From assembly GCA_024401185.1 (NCBI GenBank), contig JAKSLO010000015.1, positions 1-35,485 on the forward strand: DNA of 35,485 bases, in the 5' to 3' direction. Positions within the stretch are counted from its first letter, which is position 1; each line of letters opens with the position of its first letter. Origin of the DNA: Bacteroidaceae bacterium. Lineage in GTDB: Bacteria; Bacteroidota; Bacteroidia; Bacteroidales; Bacteroidaceae. Below are positions 24,249 to 31,751 of this stretch, piece after piece. The notes under the pieces are model-generated. The model was not told where the DNA came from. It did no database searches and saw only the letters and a program-made list of their open reading frames with translations. The position numbers and the translations under genes were made by a program.

Positions 24249-24437
24249 TTAGTGATGGTGAAAAAATAAATTGGTACGATTTAACCTCAGATTTTTGAGA
24301 TGTTTTTGCTTCATGAAGAGGGAGTGATGCGGGCATCTCGACCGATGAATGGAACAAAAACAGGCAAAAAGATGAGTCGTTACCATAAGAAGTTCACATC
24401 ATAAATCGTACCAAGTTAATTTTTTATCATCACTTAG
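24249..24437. mobile_element. MITE-like inverted-repeat element, about 190 bp
   Basis: The ends are 35-base imperfect inverted repeats (24249-24283 and 24402-24436) with 30 of 35 positions matching. They share the inner core TTGGTACGATTTA and the outer GTGATG. TTA stands just outside GTGATG at both ends, a possible 3-bp target duplication. Inside is a weaker inverted pair (CTCA..TTTTTG and GCAAAAAGATGAG). There is no reading frame. It fits a non-autonomous transposable element or a long stable hairpin in the 3' region of the CapA-like gene. Confidence 0.65.
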
Positions 24438-24493
24438 CATTGCTGCTTTGTAAATATGTTTTTGCAAAGGGTATTTCTCCAGGTTCCTTTTGT

Positions 24494-24584
24494 GTGCACT
24501 TTAGGTGCGCTTAACGATTGCTTTACCTTCACTCACAATTTGTGAACGCTCATAAAGTGCACCGTGAGTGATGGTAAAGTAAAC
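24494..24584. repeat. Palindromic intergenic element, copy 2, pseudoknot-like
   Basis: GTGCACTTTA (24494-24503) pairs with TAAAGTGCAC (24553-24562). CTTTACCTTCACTCAC (24521-24536) pairs at 15 of 16 positions with GTGAGTGATGGTAAAG (24564-24579). The two pairings interleave, as in a pseudoknot. The ends match copy 1 at 5158-5226. Confidence 0.6.
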
Positions 24585-24614
24585 TGTGTAGAAATAATAG
24601 CTGAAAATGAGTTG

Positions 24615-24652
24615 AAAACAGCCTGAAAAGTACATTCTGGCTGTTTTCTTTT
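24615..24652 (+). terminator. Terminator right of the CapA-like gene
   Basis: AAAACAGCC (24615-24623) and GGCTGTTTT (24639-24647) form a 9-bp stem, followed by CTTTTT on the plus strand. Confidence 0.75.
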
Positions 24653-24796
24653 TATGGTAAAATTGCTTGGTTGTAAATAAATCTCTGCGTCTTTGCTTCG
24701 ACTTTTAGCCATCGCAAAAAGTCCGCTTGAGAAAAATGCCCTATGCCAAACCGTATATAGCTACTAAAGCCGTATTGGTTCAATCCCACCAAAAAA

Positions 24797-24837
24797 CAAA
24801 GGAAAGAACAGGAACATGCTCCCGGTTCTTTCCTTTG
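24797..24837 (-). terminator. Terminator of the xylan operon
   Basis: CAAAGGAAAGAAC (24797-24809) and GTTCTTTCCTTTG (24825-24837) form a 13-bp perfect stem. On the minus strand TTTTTTGG follows. Confidence 0.85.
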
Positions 24838-24881
24838 CTTATGATAGACCACAATGCTTGATGTGCATTGTGTTGCGTGTT

Positions 24882-25922
24882 TTACTCGTCGATGCCGTCG
24901 ATGGTCTTGATAACACCATTCTCATCGTACTCGAGCTCGCAAACCTTGAGGCTACGCAACCAAGACTTGCCGCCGCTGGGCACGCTATCGTGGTGGAACA
25001 AATACCACTTGCCTTCGTACTGGAGGATAGCATGGTGGGTAGTCCAACCTACAACGGGGGTGAGAATCTCGCCAGCATAGGTGAAGGGACCATAAGGATT
25101 GTCACCCACAGCATAGCAGAGGAGGTGAGAGTCGCCGGTTGAATATGAGAAGAAATACTTGCCATCCTTCTTGTGCATCCAGCTTGCCTCGAAGAAGCGG
25201 TGAGGATCGTCTGCCTTCAAGGGATTGCCCTCGTTGTCAACCACCAAGATGGGACGGGGAGCCTCGGCAAAGTTCATGCCATCCTTAGTGAGGCGTACGC
25301 AACGGCTGGGCAGCGCGTCTGCCTTACCTTCGGGAAGATAGGGCTCCTCAAGATGGATGTTGTCCTTGTAGCGCTGGAGCTGACCACCCCAAAGGCCACC
25401 GAAATACACATAAACCTCGCCATCAGCATCATCGCGGAATGCACACATGTCGATGCTGTAGCTGCCGGGAACGGGGGCGGGCTGAGGAATGAAGGGACCT
25501 TCGGGATTGTCGGCGATAGCAGTACCCCAGTGGAATACGTCGCAACGATCCTTCAAGGGGAAGTACATTACATACTTCTTCACCTTCTTGCTGAAACCCA
25601 TGCCCTTGGCCTGCTCCTCAGCATTGGTGGGAACCTCTGTCTCGTACTCCTGCACGTCGCAGTCCCACAACTGACGGCCTGCCCATGGAATATCCTCCTG
25701 GCGCAATACGCAACCGCAGTCAACTACCTCGCCGTTCATGGGATCACCATCGATGCGCAGCACGTGGTAGTCCTTCATTACATACTGGTCACCGTTGTCG
25801 TTCTCTACATTCTCGCACTCCCAGTCGTGGCTGGGGTAGATATAAATCTTGCCATTGAAGATGTGTACTGAGGGGTCTGCCATGTAATCGGCAGGGAAAA
25901 GATAACGCTTCTTTGTTTTCAT
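24882..25922 (-). CDS. xynB: GH43 glycosidase, probable beta-xylosidase/arabinofuranosidase
   Basis: Releases pentoses from imported xylan fragments. The 346-residue protein has no signal peptide, so it probably acts in the cytosol. The five-bladed propeller residues are all visible: base Asp16 (YMADPSVH), pKa-tuning Asp158 (YSIDMCAF) and acid Glu245 (HRFFEASWMH). HHAILQYEGKWYLFHHDS with the conserved metal-site His lies near the C-terminus. It follows the GH10 xylanase gene by 12 bases and is last in the operon. The order transporter, GH10, GH43 recalls xynD-xynA-xynB of Prevotella bryantii; exact substrate preference cannot be read from motifs. Confidence 0.88.
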   Translation of the reverse strand: MKTKKRYLFPADYMADPSVHIFNGKIYIYPSHDWECENVENDNGDQYVMKDYHVLRIDGDPMNGEVVDCGCVLRQEDIPWAGRQLWDCDVQEYETEVPTNAEEQAKGMGFSKKVKKYVMYFPLKDRCDVFHWGTAIADNPEGPFIPQPAPVPGSYSIDMCAFRDDADGEVYVYFGGLWGGQLQRYKDNIHLEEPYLPEGKADALPSRCVRLTKDGMNFAEAPRPILVVDNEGNPLKADDPHRFFEASWMHKKDGKYFFSYSTGDSHLLCYAVGDNPYGPFTYAGEILTPVVGWTTHHAILQYEGKWYLFHHDSVPSGGKSWLRSLKVCELEYDENGVIKTIDGIDE

Positions 25923-25934
25923 GATGATAAAATT

Positions 25935-27047
25935 TTATTTAGTTTCGTTTGCCAACTTGATGATTGCCTCTACAAAAGGCTTGGGATTATAGTTGCGGTC
26001 GATGGCCAAGGGATAGTCGGTACGGCCAGGCATAGGCCAACCGTTCTTCCAACTGTCGGCATCGGTAAGTCCCCAGAAGGTGACGCGGTCGATGACATCA
26101 GCATGCTTGAGATAAATCTTGAAGAGCTTTACGAAGAAGTCGGTCTGCTCTTTTGCCTTATCAGCGGGAAGGCCATCTGTATAGGGGTTCATTTCCTTTT
26201 GATATTCGAAGTTGGTCTCCACGGCAGCTCCATAGTTGCCACGTGGCCAAGGCAATACGCTGAGGTCAAGCTCAGTCACCATTACCTTAACGCCTTCAGC
26301 AGCAAATGCCATAAGACTCTTCTCGTACTCGTCAAGATTGGTGTTGAATGCTACGTGCGACTGCATACCCACACCGTCGATGCGGCAACCATGAGCCTTG
26401 AGGTCGCGGATGAGCTTGACAACCGTGGCACGCTTGGCAGGATTGTCCATGCTGTAGTCGTTGTAATAGAGTTCGGCATCAGGATCAGCCTCGTGAGCAA
26501 ACTGGAATGCCAAACGGATGTACTCGGGACCAATGGTATTGTAGAAATTTGTCTTACGCATCTCACCATTGTCGAGGATGGCCTCATTGACTACGTCCCA
26601 TCCTTTAATCTTACCCTTGTAGCGACCTACTACGGTCTGGATATGCTCCTTCATGCGGCGGATGAGCTCGTCCCTGGTGACAGGCTGTGCCATGTCGTCC
26701 TTGAAGAACCAGTAGGGAACCTGTGAATGCCAAACCAGGCAATGACCGGTGATGGCCTGCTTGTTCTTCTTGGCAAGCTTCACGATGGCATCGGCATCCG
26801 AGAAGTCCCAGAGGTTCTGCTTGGGATGAATCTCTTCAGGTTTCATGCAGTTTTCGGGCACGAGGGCACTGAACTGCTCCTTGATGACTCCTTGTATTTT
26901 TGCATCCTTGCTTGCCACCTGACGTGTGTTGATGGCAGCGCCGATGAGGAACTTACCCTTGAATGCCTCGCGCATAGTGTTCTGGGCCAGTACGGATTGT
27001 GATACCAAGCCTAAACCGAGGGCAATTATTAGATTGTTTATTTTCAT
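25935..27047 (-). CDS. xynA: GH10 endo-1,4-beta-xylanase
   Basis: Cuts the xylan backbone, retaining mechanism; exported. The 370-residue protein has a signal peptide (MKINNLIIALGLGLVSQSVLAQ) and a single GH10 barrel with no carbohydrate-binding module. It shows GAAINTRQV, NCMKPEEIHP, GHCLVWHSQVPYWF, the acid/base Glu155 in WDVVNEAI, GMQSHV, the nucleophile Glu259 in VMVTELDLSV and FWGLTDADSW. The size fits a stand-alone catalytic domain. Upstream lies an elaborate repeat block (27067-27237) rather than a plain gap, which suggests separate control from the transporter gene. Confidence 0.95.
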   Translation of the reverse strand: MKINNLIIALGLGLVSQSVLAQNTMREAFKGKFLIGAAINTRQVASKDAKIQGVIKEQFSALVPENCMKPEEIHPKQNLWDFSDADAIVKLAKKNKQAITGHCLVWHSQVPYWFFKDDMAQPVTRDELIRRMKEHIQTVVGRYKGKIKGWDVVNEAILDNGEMRKTNFYNTIGPEYIRLAFQFAHEADPDAELYYNDYSMDNPAKRATVVKLIRDLKAHGCRIDGVGMQSHVAFNTNLDEYEKSLMAFAAEGVKVMVTELDLSVLPWPRGNYGAAVETNFEYQKEMNPYTDGLPADKAKEQTDFFVKLFKIYLKHADVIDRVTFWGLTDADSWKNGWPMPGRTDYPLAIDRNYNPKPFVEAIIKLANETK

Positions 27048-27066
27048 AATTTAGTTTGTGTTAGAT

Positions 27067-27237
27067 GTCAACGAAATTAACGGAATATAAATTATGTGTG
27101 GGTACCTTTGCAAGAGTACTCCAGTACTCTACCTATAGTACTCCAGTACTTTGCCTATAGTACTGCGGTATGTTTCTCTCTTGCAAATTTCAGAAGTCCC
27201 AACTTACATTTCTTGGTACTCCGTTAATCTCGTTGTC
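27067..27237. repeat. Nested inverted repeats with 22-bp tandem operators
   Basis: Outer inverted repeats of 18 bp (27067-27084 and 27220-27237, 16 matches, core ATTAACGGA) enclose a perfect 10-bp inverted pair TTTGCAAGAG (27107-27116) and CTCTTGCAAA (27178-27187). Inside are three direct units of 22 bases starting at 27115, 27137 and 27159. The first two each read AGTACTCCAGTACT plus a spacer ending CCTAT; the third is truncated. It lies between the transporter and xylanase genes. It could be a regulator-binding array, an mRNA-processing structure or a small inverted-repeat element. Confidence 0.7.
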
Positions 27238-27254
27238 TTTTTTTATGTAATACT

Positions 27255-28652
27255 TTACTTATTGCGTGCTTCAATCTCTCTGTTCATCTGGTCGAGTTTC
27301 TCGTCGGTGAGAGGATACTTATAGATAAGGAATCCTACAAGAACAAGCAAGACGGCAGGAATGATTGTAGTGAACCACAAGATGGCGTCTTGGCTTGCTG
27401 CATCGTACTCGGCAAGCTTAGTATAATATGCATTTACAGGAGCGCTGATGAACGAAGCGAGGAACACTACAATAAAGATGCAAATCATCAATTGCAAGCA
27501 CTTGTTTGCGGCGAACTCCTTGAACATTTCTTTAAATGTAATGGGCTTTTCGGGTGTGGTGGTGATATTCTCACGGCATCCCTTGAAGCAGAACATCAAA
27601 AGCGCGAAGCCGACGATGGCAAATACGCAAGTTACAATAAACCATGCATTTTCATCAGTAGGAAGTGAAGACTTCTCTTCTGCAAAGTTGAAGCCTACCC
27701 AACCCATAACGAGGGGGGTAATGAAACCGGCTACAGAGAAACCTGCCTTGAATGCAACACCTGCCAATGCGTTGACGGTTGCTGCAGGACGGTTGCCTGT
27801 GCGGTATTCTGATTCCGTGATTACTTCAGGTACCAATGCCCACATTAATGAACCTACGAGCAGACCTACACCAGTCATAACCTTGGCAATCTGTACCATG
27901 ACGTTGCACTCTTCAACATTGTAGAACTTTCCAATGCCGTAGAGGATTATGAAACCAATGAGACCTATAGAGAGGAGCAGGTAATACAATCCCTTCTTAC
28001 CGAACTGCTTCTTCAAATAGGGAAGAGAAGGCAGAATGATGAAGGCGGGAATTGTACCGATGGCCATAAACATTGCCTGATTCCAGTCGATAGTCTGGCT
28101 CAACACCATTGCAAGACCAATGGGGAAACCTGCCTGTACTACAATCTGACCGATGTTGGCGCATACCATACGGGTTGAGGTAAGCTTGAGCACCTCGTCA
28201 TTGTCGCGAGTCATGCTGGCCATGATTGAACCATAAGGAATGTTCACAACTGAGTAGATCATACTAAGCAAGGTGTAGCTTACTGTAGCATAGACAATCT
28301 TCATTGTGGGTGACCAGTTGACTGCTTGGGGAAGCATCAGACAGCATGCTGCGATGGTAAGGGGAATACCGCCATAGAGCAAATAGGTGCGATACTTACC
28401 CATCTTGGGGTTGTGGTTGTCGATATAGCGGCCTACGATGGGACTCCAGAAGCAGTCGAGAAGTCGAACGCCGAGAATAAGTCCGCTGACGAAAGCGGGA
28501 TTGATCTTCAATACTGTAGTTAGATACAGCATTAAGTAACATGCTACTGTTTGGAAAATAAGATTCTGAGCCAAATCACCAGAACCGAAGCCGATGCGCT
28601 GCGCCCAGCTCAATTTGTAGAAGCCTTTTGCTTCTGCTGCATTTGTTGCCAT
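27255..28652 (-). CDS. xynD: GPH-family cation-coupled sugar transporter (XynD-like)
   Basis: Inner-membrane symporter of the glycoside-pentoside-hexuronide family, likely importing xylo-oligosaccharides. The 465-residue protein has about twelve spans. It shows the family's N-terminal SWAQRIGFGSGDLAQNLIFQ, GVRLLDCFWSPIVGRYIDNHNPKMGKYRTYLLYGGIPL loop, NIPYGSIMASMTRDNDE, SEYRTGNRPAATVNALAGVAFKAG and a short cytosolic tail. The upstream ATG at 28694 would overlap the promoter box at 28692, so I start at 28652. It is first in the xylan operon. Confidence 0.88.
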   Translation of the reverse strand: MATNAAEAKGFYKLSWAQRIGFGSGDLAQNLIFQTVACYLMLYLTTVLKINPAFVSGLILGVRLLDCFWSPIVGRYIDNHNPKMGKYRTYLLYGGIPLTIAACCLMLPQAVNWSPTMKIVYATVSYTLLSMIYSVVNIPYGSIMASMTRDNDEVLKLTSTRMVCANIGQIVVQAGFPIGLAMVLSQTIDWNQAMFMAIGTIPAFIILPSLPYLKKQFGKKGLYYLLLSIGLIGFIILYGIGKFYNVEECNVMVQIAKVMTGVGLLVGSLMWALVPEVITESEYRTGNRPAATVNALAGVAFKAGFSVAGFITPLVMGWVGFNFAEEKSSLPTDENAWFIVTCVFAIVGFALLMFCFKGCRENITTTPEKPITFKEMFKEFAANKCLQLMICIFIVVFLASFISAPVNAYYTKLAEYDAASQDAILWFTTIIPAVLLVLVGFLIYKYPLTDEKLDQMNREIEARNK

Positions 28653-28691
28653 TGTTTTGTTATTAGTTTTAAGATGTTTGCAATTTGTGTG

Positions 28692-28699
28692 CAAAGATA
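28692..28699 (-). promoter_or_regulatory. -7 box of the xylan operon
   Basis: TATCTTTG on the minus strand, 40 bases upstream of the transporter ATG. No convincing -33 TTTG is present, as often seen when an activator is required; that last point is inference. Confidence 0.6.
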
Positions 28700-28761
28700 T
28701 TGATTTGTAGGTTAAGGCATTGCCTGTAGCAATACATAAACTGTCGTTTTTGTAACATGCT

Positions 28762-28776
28762 CAGGCAAATGCCCTG
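28762..28776 (-). terminator. Weak hairpin after metY
   Basis: CAGG/CCTG with inner GCAAATGC gives a short imperfect hairpin just past the metY stop, without a clear T-run. It may end metY transcription ahead of the xylan promoter. Confidence 0.3.
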
Positions 28777-28789
28777 ATATTTGCTGTTT

Positions 28790-30067
28790 TTACATTTTCT
28801 TCATGGCCTGTTCCAAGTCGGCGATGATGTCATCGACGTGCTCGATACCTACCGAGAGACGGATGAGGTCGGGGGCCACACCTGCCTCGATGAGTTGCTC
28901 ATCGCTTAGCTGGCGGTGTGTGTGGCTGGCAGGGTGCAGCACACATGTGCGGGCATCTGCCACATGGGTAACGATAGAGATAAAGTCGAGGTTGTCCATG
29001 AAGCGGATAGCCTCTTCCTTGGTACCTTTCAGACCAAAGGCAATGACACCGCAGATGCCGTTGGGCAGATACTTCTGTGCCAACTGGTATGACTTGTTTG
29101 AGGGCAGGCCTGCATAGTTCACCCAAGCCACGTTGGGATTAGCCTCCAACCATTCGGCTACCTTCTGTGCATTCTCGCAATGGCGCTGCACACGCAGGTG
29201 GAGGGTCTCAAGTCCGATATTCAGCAGGAAACTGTTCTGGGGAGCAGGGATGCTACCCAAGTCGCGCATCAGCTGAGCCACGAGTTTAGTCATGTAGCCC
29301 ATCTTGCCAAAGGCCTTGGTGTAGGTAAGTCCATGGTATGACTCATCGGGTGAGCAAAGGCCAGGGAACTTGTCGGCATATTTCTCCCAGTCGAAGTTGC
29401 CGCTGTCCACTACGGCACCACCAACCTGAGAGGCGTGACCGTCCATATATTTGGTGGTAGAGTGTGTCACGATGTCGCAACCCCACTCAAAGGGACGACA
29501 GTTGATGGGAGTGGCGAAGGTGTTGTCCACGATGAGGGGCACACCATGCTTGTGAGCCATCTTGGCAAAACGCTCAATGTCGAACACGTTGCAACCAGGG
29601 TTAGAGATGGTCTCGCCGAAGAAACACTTGGTGTTGGGACGGAACTCCTTCTCGATGCGCTCATCGTCCCAGTCGGGATCAATGAAGGTACACTCAATAC
29701 CCAGCTTCTTCATCGTCACACCAAAGAGGTTGTAGGTGCCACCGTAGATGGTGTTTGAGGTAATGAAGTGGTCGCCAGCCTGACAGATGTTGAACACGGC
29801 GTAGAAGTTGGCAGCCTGACCGCTGCTGGTGAGCATACAGCCCACACCACCCTCAAGGGCGGCAATCTTCTTGGCCACGGCATCGTTTGTGGGATTTGCC
29901 AGACGGGTGTAGAAGTATCCCTCGTCCTTCAGGTCGAACAGGCGAGCCATCTGGTCGCTTGTCTCGTAACGGAAGGTCGTACTCTGATAGATGGGGAGCT
30001 GCTGAGGCTCGCCCTTTTTTGCTTTCCATCCGCCCTGTATGCAGATGGTCTCAAGTTTCTTTTCCAT
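28790..30067 (-). CDS. metY: O-acetylhomoserine sulfhydrylase
   Basis: PLP enzyme of the Cys/Met family that makes homocysteine from O-acetylhomoserine and sulfide; cytosolic. At 425 residues it has the usual MetY length, longer than MetB/MetC. It shows [61 protein letters not shown], the PLP lysine K206 in [10 protein letters not shown], and the C-terminal [19 protein letters not shown]. It has a good promoter and a leader of about 100 bases and stands alone. Methionine gamma-lyase is the nearest alternative, but length and the [11 protein letters not shown] context favour MetY. Confidence 0.9.
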   Translation of the reverse strand: MEKKLETICIQGGWKAKKGEPQQLPIYQSTTFRYETSDQMARLFDLKDEGYFYTRLANPTNDAVAKKIAALEGGVGCMLTSSGQAANFYAVFNICQAGDHFITSNTIYGGTYNLFGVTMKKLGIECTFIDPDWDDERIEKEFRPNTKCFFGETISNPGCNVFDIERFAKMAHKHGVPLIVDNTFATPINCRPFEWGCDIVTHSTTKYMDGHASQVGGAVVDSGNFDWEKYADKFPGLCSPDESYHGLTYTKAFGKMGYMTKLVAQLMRDLGSIPAPQNSFLLNIGLETLHLRVQRHCENAQKVAEWLEANPNVAWVNYAGLPSNKSYQLAQKYLPNGICGVIAFGLKGTKEEAIRFMDNLDFISIVTHVADARTCVLHPASHTHRQLSDEQLIEAGVAPDLIRLSVGIEHVDDIIADLEQAMKKM

Positions 30068-30171
30068 TTTTTATGTAGTTTTTCTGAATTGCTTTTTGTT
30101 TTTGTTGCTGAACCCATGCCGGAAGAACATGCAAAGTAGTTTTTCACGCCATTAGTATTCAGTTTTCCGTG

Positions 30172-30203
30172 CAAATTTAATAAAAAATAGCGAACTACCC
30201 AAA
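30172..30203 (-). promoter_or_regulatory. metY promoter
   Basis: TTTG (30200-30203), 20-base spacer, TAAATTTG (30172-30179) on the minus strand. The leader of about 100 bases contains a short frame (MFFRHGFSNKN...) and no recognised SAM riboswitch. Confidence 0.75.
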
Positions 30204-30242
30204 TAAAATAGGTTTATGTGACTATAATGCTGAATTATTTGT

Positions 30243-30250
30243 TAATTTTG
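30243..30250 (+). promoter_or_regulatory. Likely -7 box of the first kinase gene
   Basis: TAATTTTG on the plus strand, 35 bases before the kinase ATG and divergent from metY. The -33 region is poor. Confidence 0.5.
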
Positions 30251-30284
30251 CATTAGTTAACTTTTAGTAATGGTATTTTAAGAG

Positions 30285-30905
30285 ATGCACATAGCCATAG
30301 CCGGAAACATAGGATGCGGTAAGACCACCCTCACTACCATGCTGGCCAAGCATTATGGATGGGAGCCTCGATTTGAGGCTGTCACTTATAACCCGTATCT
30401 TGAGGACTACTATAAGGATATTCATCGCTGGTCGTTTCCCCTGGAGGTGTTCTTCCTGAAGGAACGATTCAAGGACATTCTCGAGATAAACAAGAGCGAT
30501 CATGTTGTCATTCAAGATCGTAGTATCTTCGAAGGTGTGTACGTCTTTGTGGCCAATAACAAAGCGCAGGGTAACCTCTCTGACCGCGACTACGAGACGT
30601 TCATGGAACTCTTTGAACAGATGATGGGTATTGTCAAGTTGCCCGACCTCATGATTTACCTGCGTGCCAGTATTCCACACCTTGTGGGCAACATACAGAA
30701 GCGTGGACGCGATTATGAACAACAGATACAGATTGAATATCTGAAGGGATTGAACGAACGTTATGAGGACTTTATCTTCAACAAATACAAGGGTAAGGTG
30801 CTTGTTATTGACGTTGACAATATGGACTTTCAACACCGAAAGGAGGACTTTGCCCAGATTGTGGACAAGTTGAACAGCCGCCTGTTCAGCCTCTTCCCTG
30901 AGTGA
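30285..30905 (+). CDS. Deoxynucleoside kinase, copy 1
   Basis: Salvage kinase of the dCK/dGK/dAK family that phosphorylates deoxynucleosides with ATP; cytosolic. The 206-residue protein has the P-loop GNIGCGKTT (7-15), the substrate region RWSFPLEVFFLKERF, the DRS motif IQDRSIFEG (76-84), LPDLMIYLRAS and the lid QKRGRDYEQ. By eye about half of its residues match the next gene, so the two are tandem duplicates. Paired dNK subunits form heterodimers with different base preference in Lactobacillus; whether that holds here is unknown. Confidence 0.9.
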   Translation: MHIAIAGNIGCGKTTLTTMLAKHYGWEPRFEAVTYNPYLEDYYKDIHRWSFPLEVFFLKERFKDILEINKSDHVVIQDRSIFEGVYVFVANNKAQGNLSDRDYETFMELFEQMMGIVKLPDLMIYLRASIPHLVGNIQKRGRDYEQQIQIEYLKGLNERYEDFIFNKYKGKVLVIDVDNMDFQHRKEDFAQIVDKLNSRLFSLFPE

Positions 30906-30914
30906 AAGTCAATG

Positions 30915-31075
30915 CCCCAAAGCCCCCCTCTAACTCCCTGGGGGGAGGACTCAAGTCCGCTTGAGGCATTATAATAGCTAAGACAATTTACCAATTCACC
31001 CTCGTTCCCTATCAAAATTTCTTCCCCTCGGGGACTTTTGCCGACGGGCAAAATGAGCTGGGTAGGGGGTCTTTA
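30915..31075. repeat. GC-rich composite palindrome between the kinase genes
   Basis: Contains C6-loop-G6 (about 30923-30945), CTCAAG/CTTGAG, CCCCTCGGGG, and a perfect 7-bp stem TTTTGCC/GGCAAAA (31036-31042 and 31047-31053). The outer parts are loosely inverted (AAGCCCCCCTCTAACTCCC and GGGTAGGGGGTCTTT). The C/G runs resemble a repeat style I have seen widely in Bacteroidetes intergenic DNA. Shorter relics occur at 2410-2450, 3828-3878 and 5937-5956. Confidence 0.55.
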
Positions 31076-31087
31076 ATTAATTTAACC

Positions 31088-31702
31088 ATGCATATAGCCA
31101 TAGCTGGAAACATAGGAAGTGGCAAGACCACTTTGACCAAGATGCTTGTAAAACGATATGGTTGGACACCGCAGTTCGAACCAGTAGATGTGAATCCCTA
31201 TCTGGCAGACTTCTATGCCGACATGAGCCGGTGGTCATTCAATCTGCAGATTTATTTCCTCAACAAAAGATTCCGCGATGTGGTGGAGATTTCCAAACGA
31301 ACCGACACTATTATACAAGACCGAACCATCTTTGAGGATGCGCGTATCTTTGCCCCCAACCTGCATGACCAAGGCTATATGAGCGATCGCGACTTTGACA
31401 ACTACAGCGAGTTGTTTGACCTTATGATGTCGCTCGTGGGATTGCCCGACCTGATGATCTACATCCGCAGTACCATTCCCAACCTCATTCATCAGATTGA
31501 GAAGCGTGGGCGCGATTACGAGCAGACCATCCGTATCGATTACCTCACGGGACTAAACAAGCGATACGAAGAATGGATTTCGCAATACAAAGGCAAACTC
31601 ATCATTGTGGATGGCGATACCACCAAGTTCGAATCCAATCCACAGGATTTTAAAAGAGTAACTGATATGATAGACGCCGAGCTGTTCGGCTTGTTCAGCT
31701 AA
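31088..31702 (+). CDS. Deoxynucleoside kinase, copy 2
   Basis: A 204-residue paralogue of the preceding kinase with all key motifs: P-loop GNIGSGKTT (7-15), RWSFNLQIYFLNKRF, IQDRTIFED (76-84), LPDLMIYIRST and lid EKRGRDYEQ. The two differ at the substrate-pocket side (DRSIFEGVYVF versus DRTIFEDARIF), which could mean different deoxynucleoside preference. A 182-base GC-rich repeat separates the two genes, so they may be co-transcribed through structured RNA. The stop codon overlaps the terminator that follows. Confidence 0.9.
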   Translation: MHIAIAGNIGSGKTTLTKMLVKRYGWTPQFEPVDVNPYLADFYADMSRWSFNLQIYFLNKRFRDVVEISKRTDTIIQDRTIFEDARIFAPNLHDQGYMSDRDFDNYSELFDLMMSLVGLPDLMIYIRSTIPNLIHQIEKRGRDYEQTIRIDYLTGLNKRYEEWISQYKGKLIIVDGDTTKFESNPQDFKRVTDMIDAELFGLFS

Positions 31703-31739
31703 AAAGCCCTCTCCGGTAGCCTTGCCGGAGAGGGCTTTT
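31702..31739. terminator. Bidirectional terminator
   Basis: AAAAGCCCTCTCCGG (31702-31716) pairs perfectly with CCGGAGAGGGCTTTT (31725-31739). It lies between the second kinase gene and the convergent peptidase gene and has A/T runs on both sides. Confidence 0.9.
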
Positions 31740-31751
31740 GCTAAGGCAGGT

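Noticed and set aside
24652..24852. 66-residue minus-strand frame ending RWLKVEAKTQRFIYNQAILP
   Set aside because: It spans the xylan operon terminator hairpin and lacks a promoter. The C-terminal part looks vaguely protein-like, perhaps a repeat relic, but cannot be supported as a gene.
27103..27110. Plus-strand -7 box TACCTTTG in the xylan block
   Set aside because: It would drive antisense RNA into the transporter gene; no -33 element or target was seen, and it overlaps the inverted repeat, so it is probably coincidental.
30068..30171. SAM riboswitch before metY
   Set aside because: No SAM-I or SAM-II core sequence or pairing pattern was seen.
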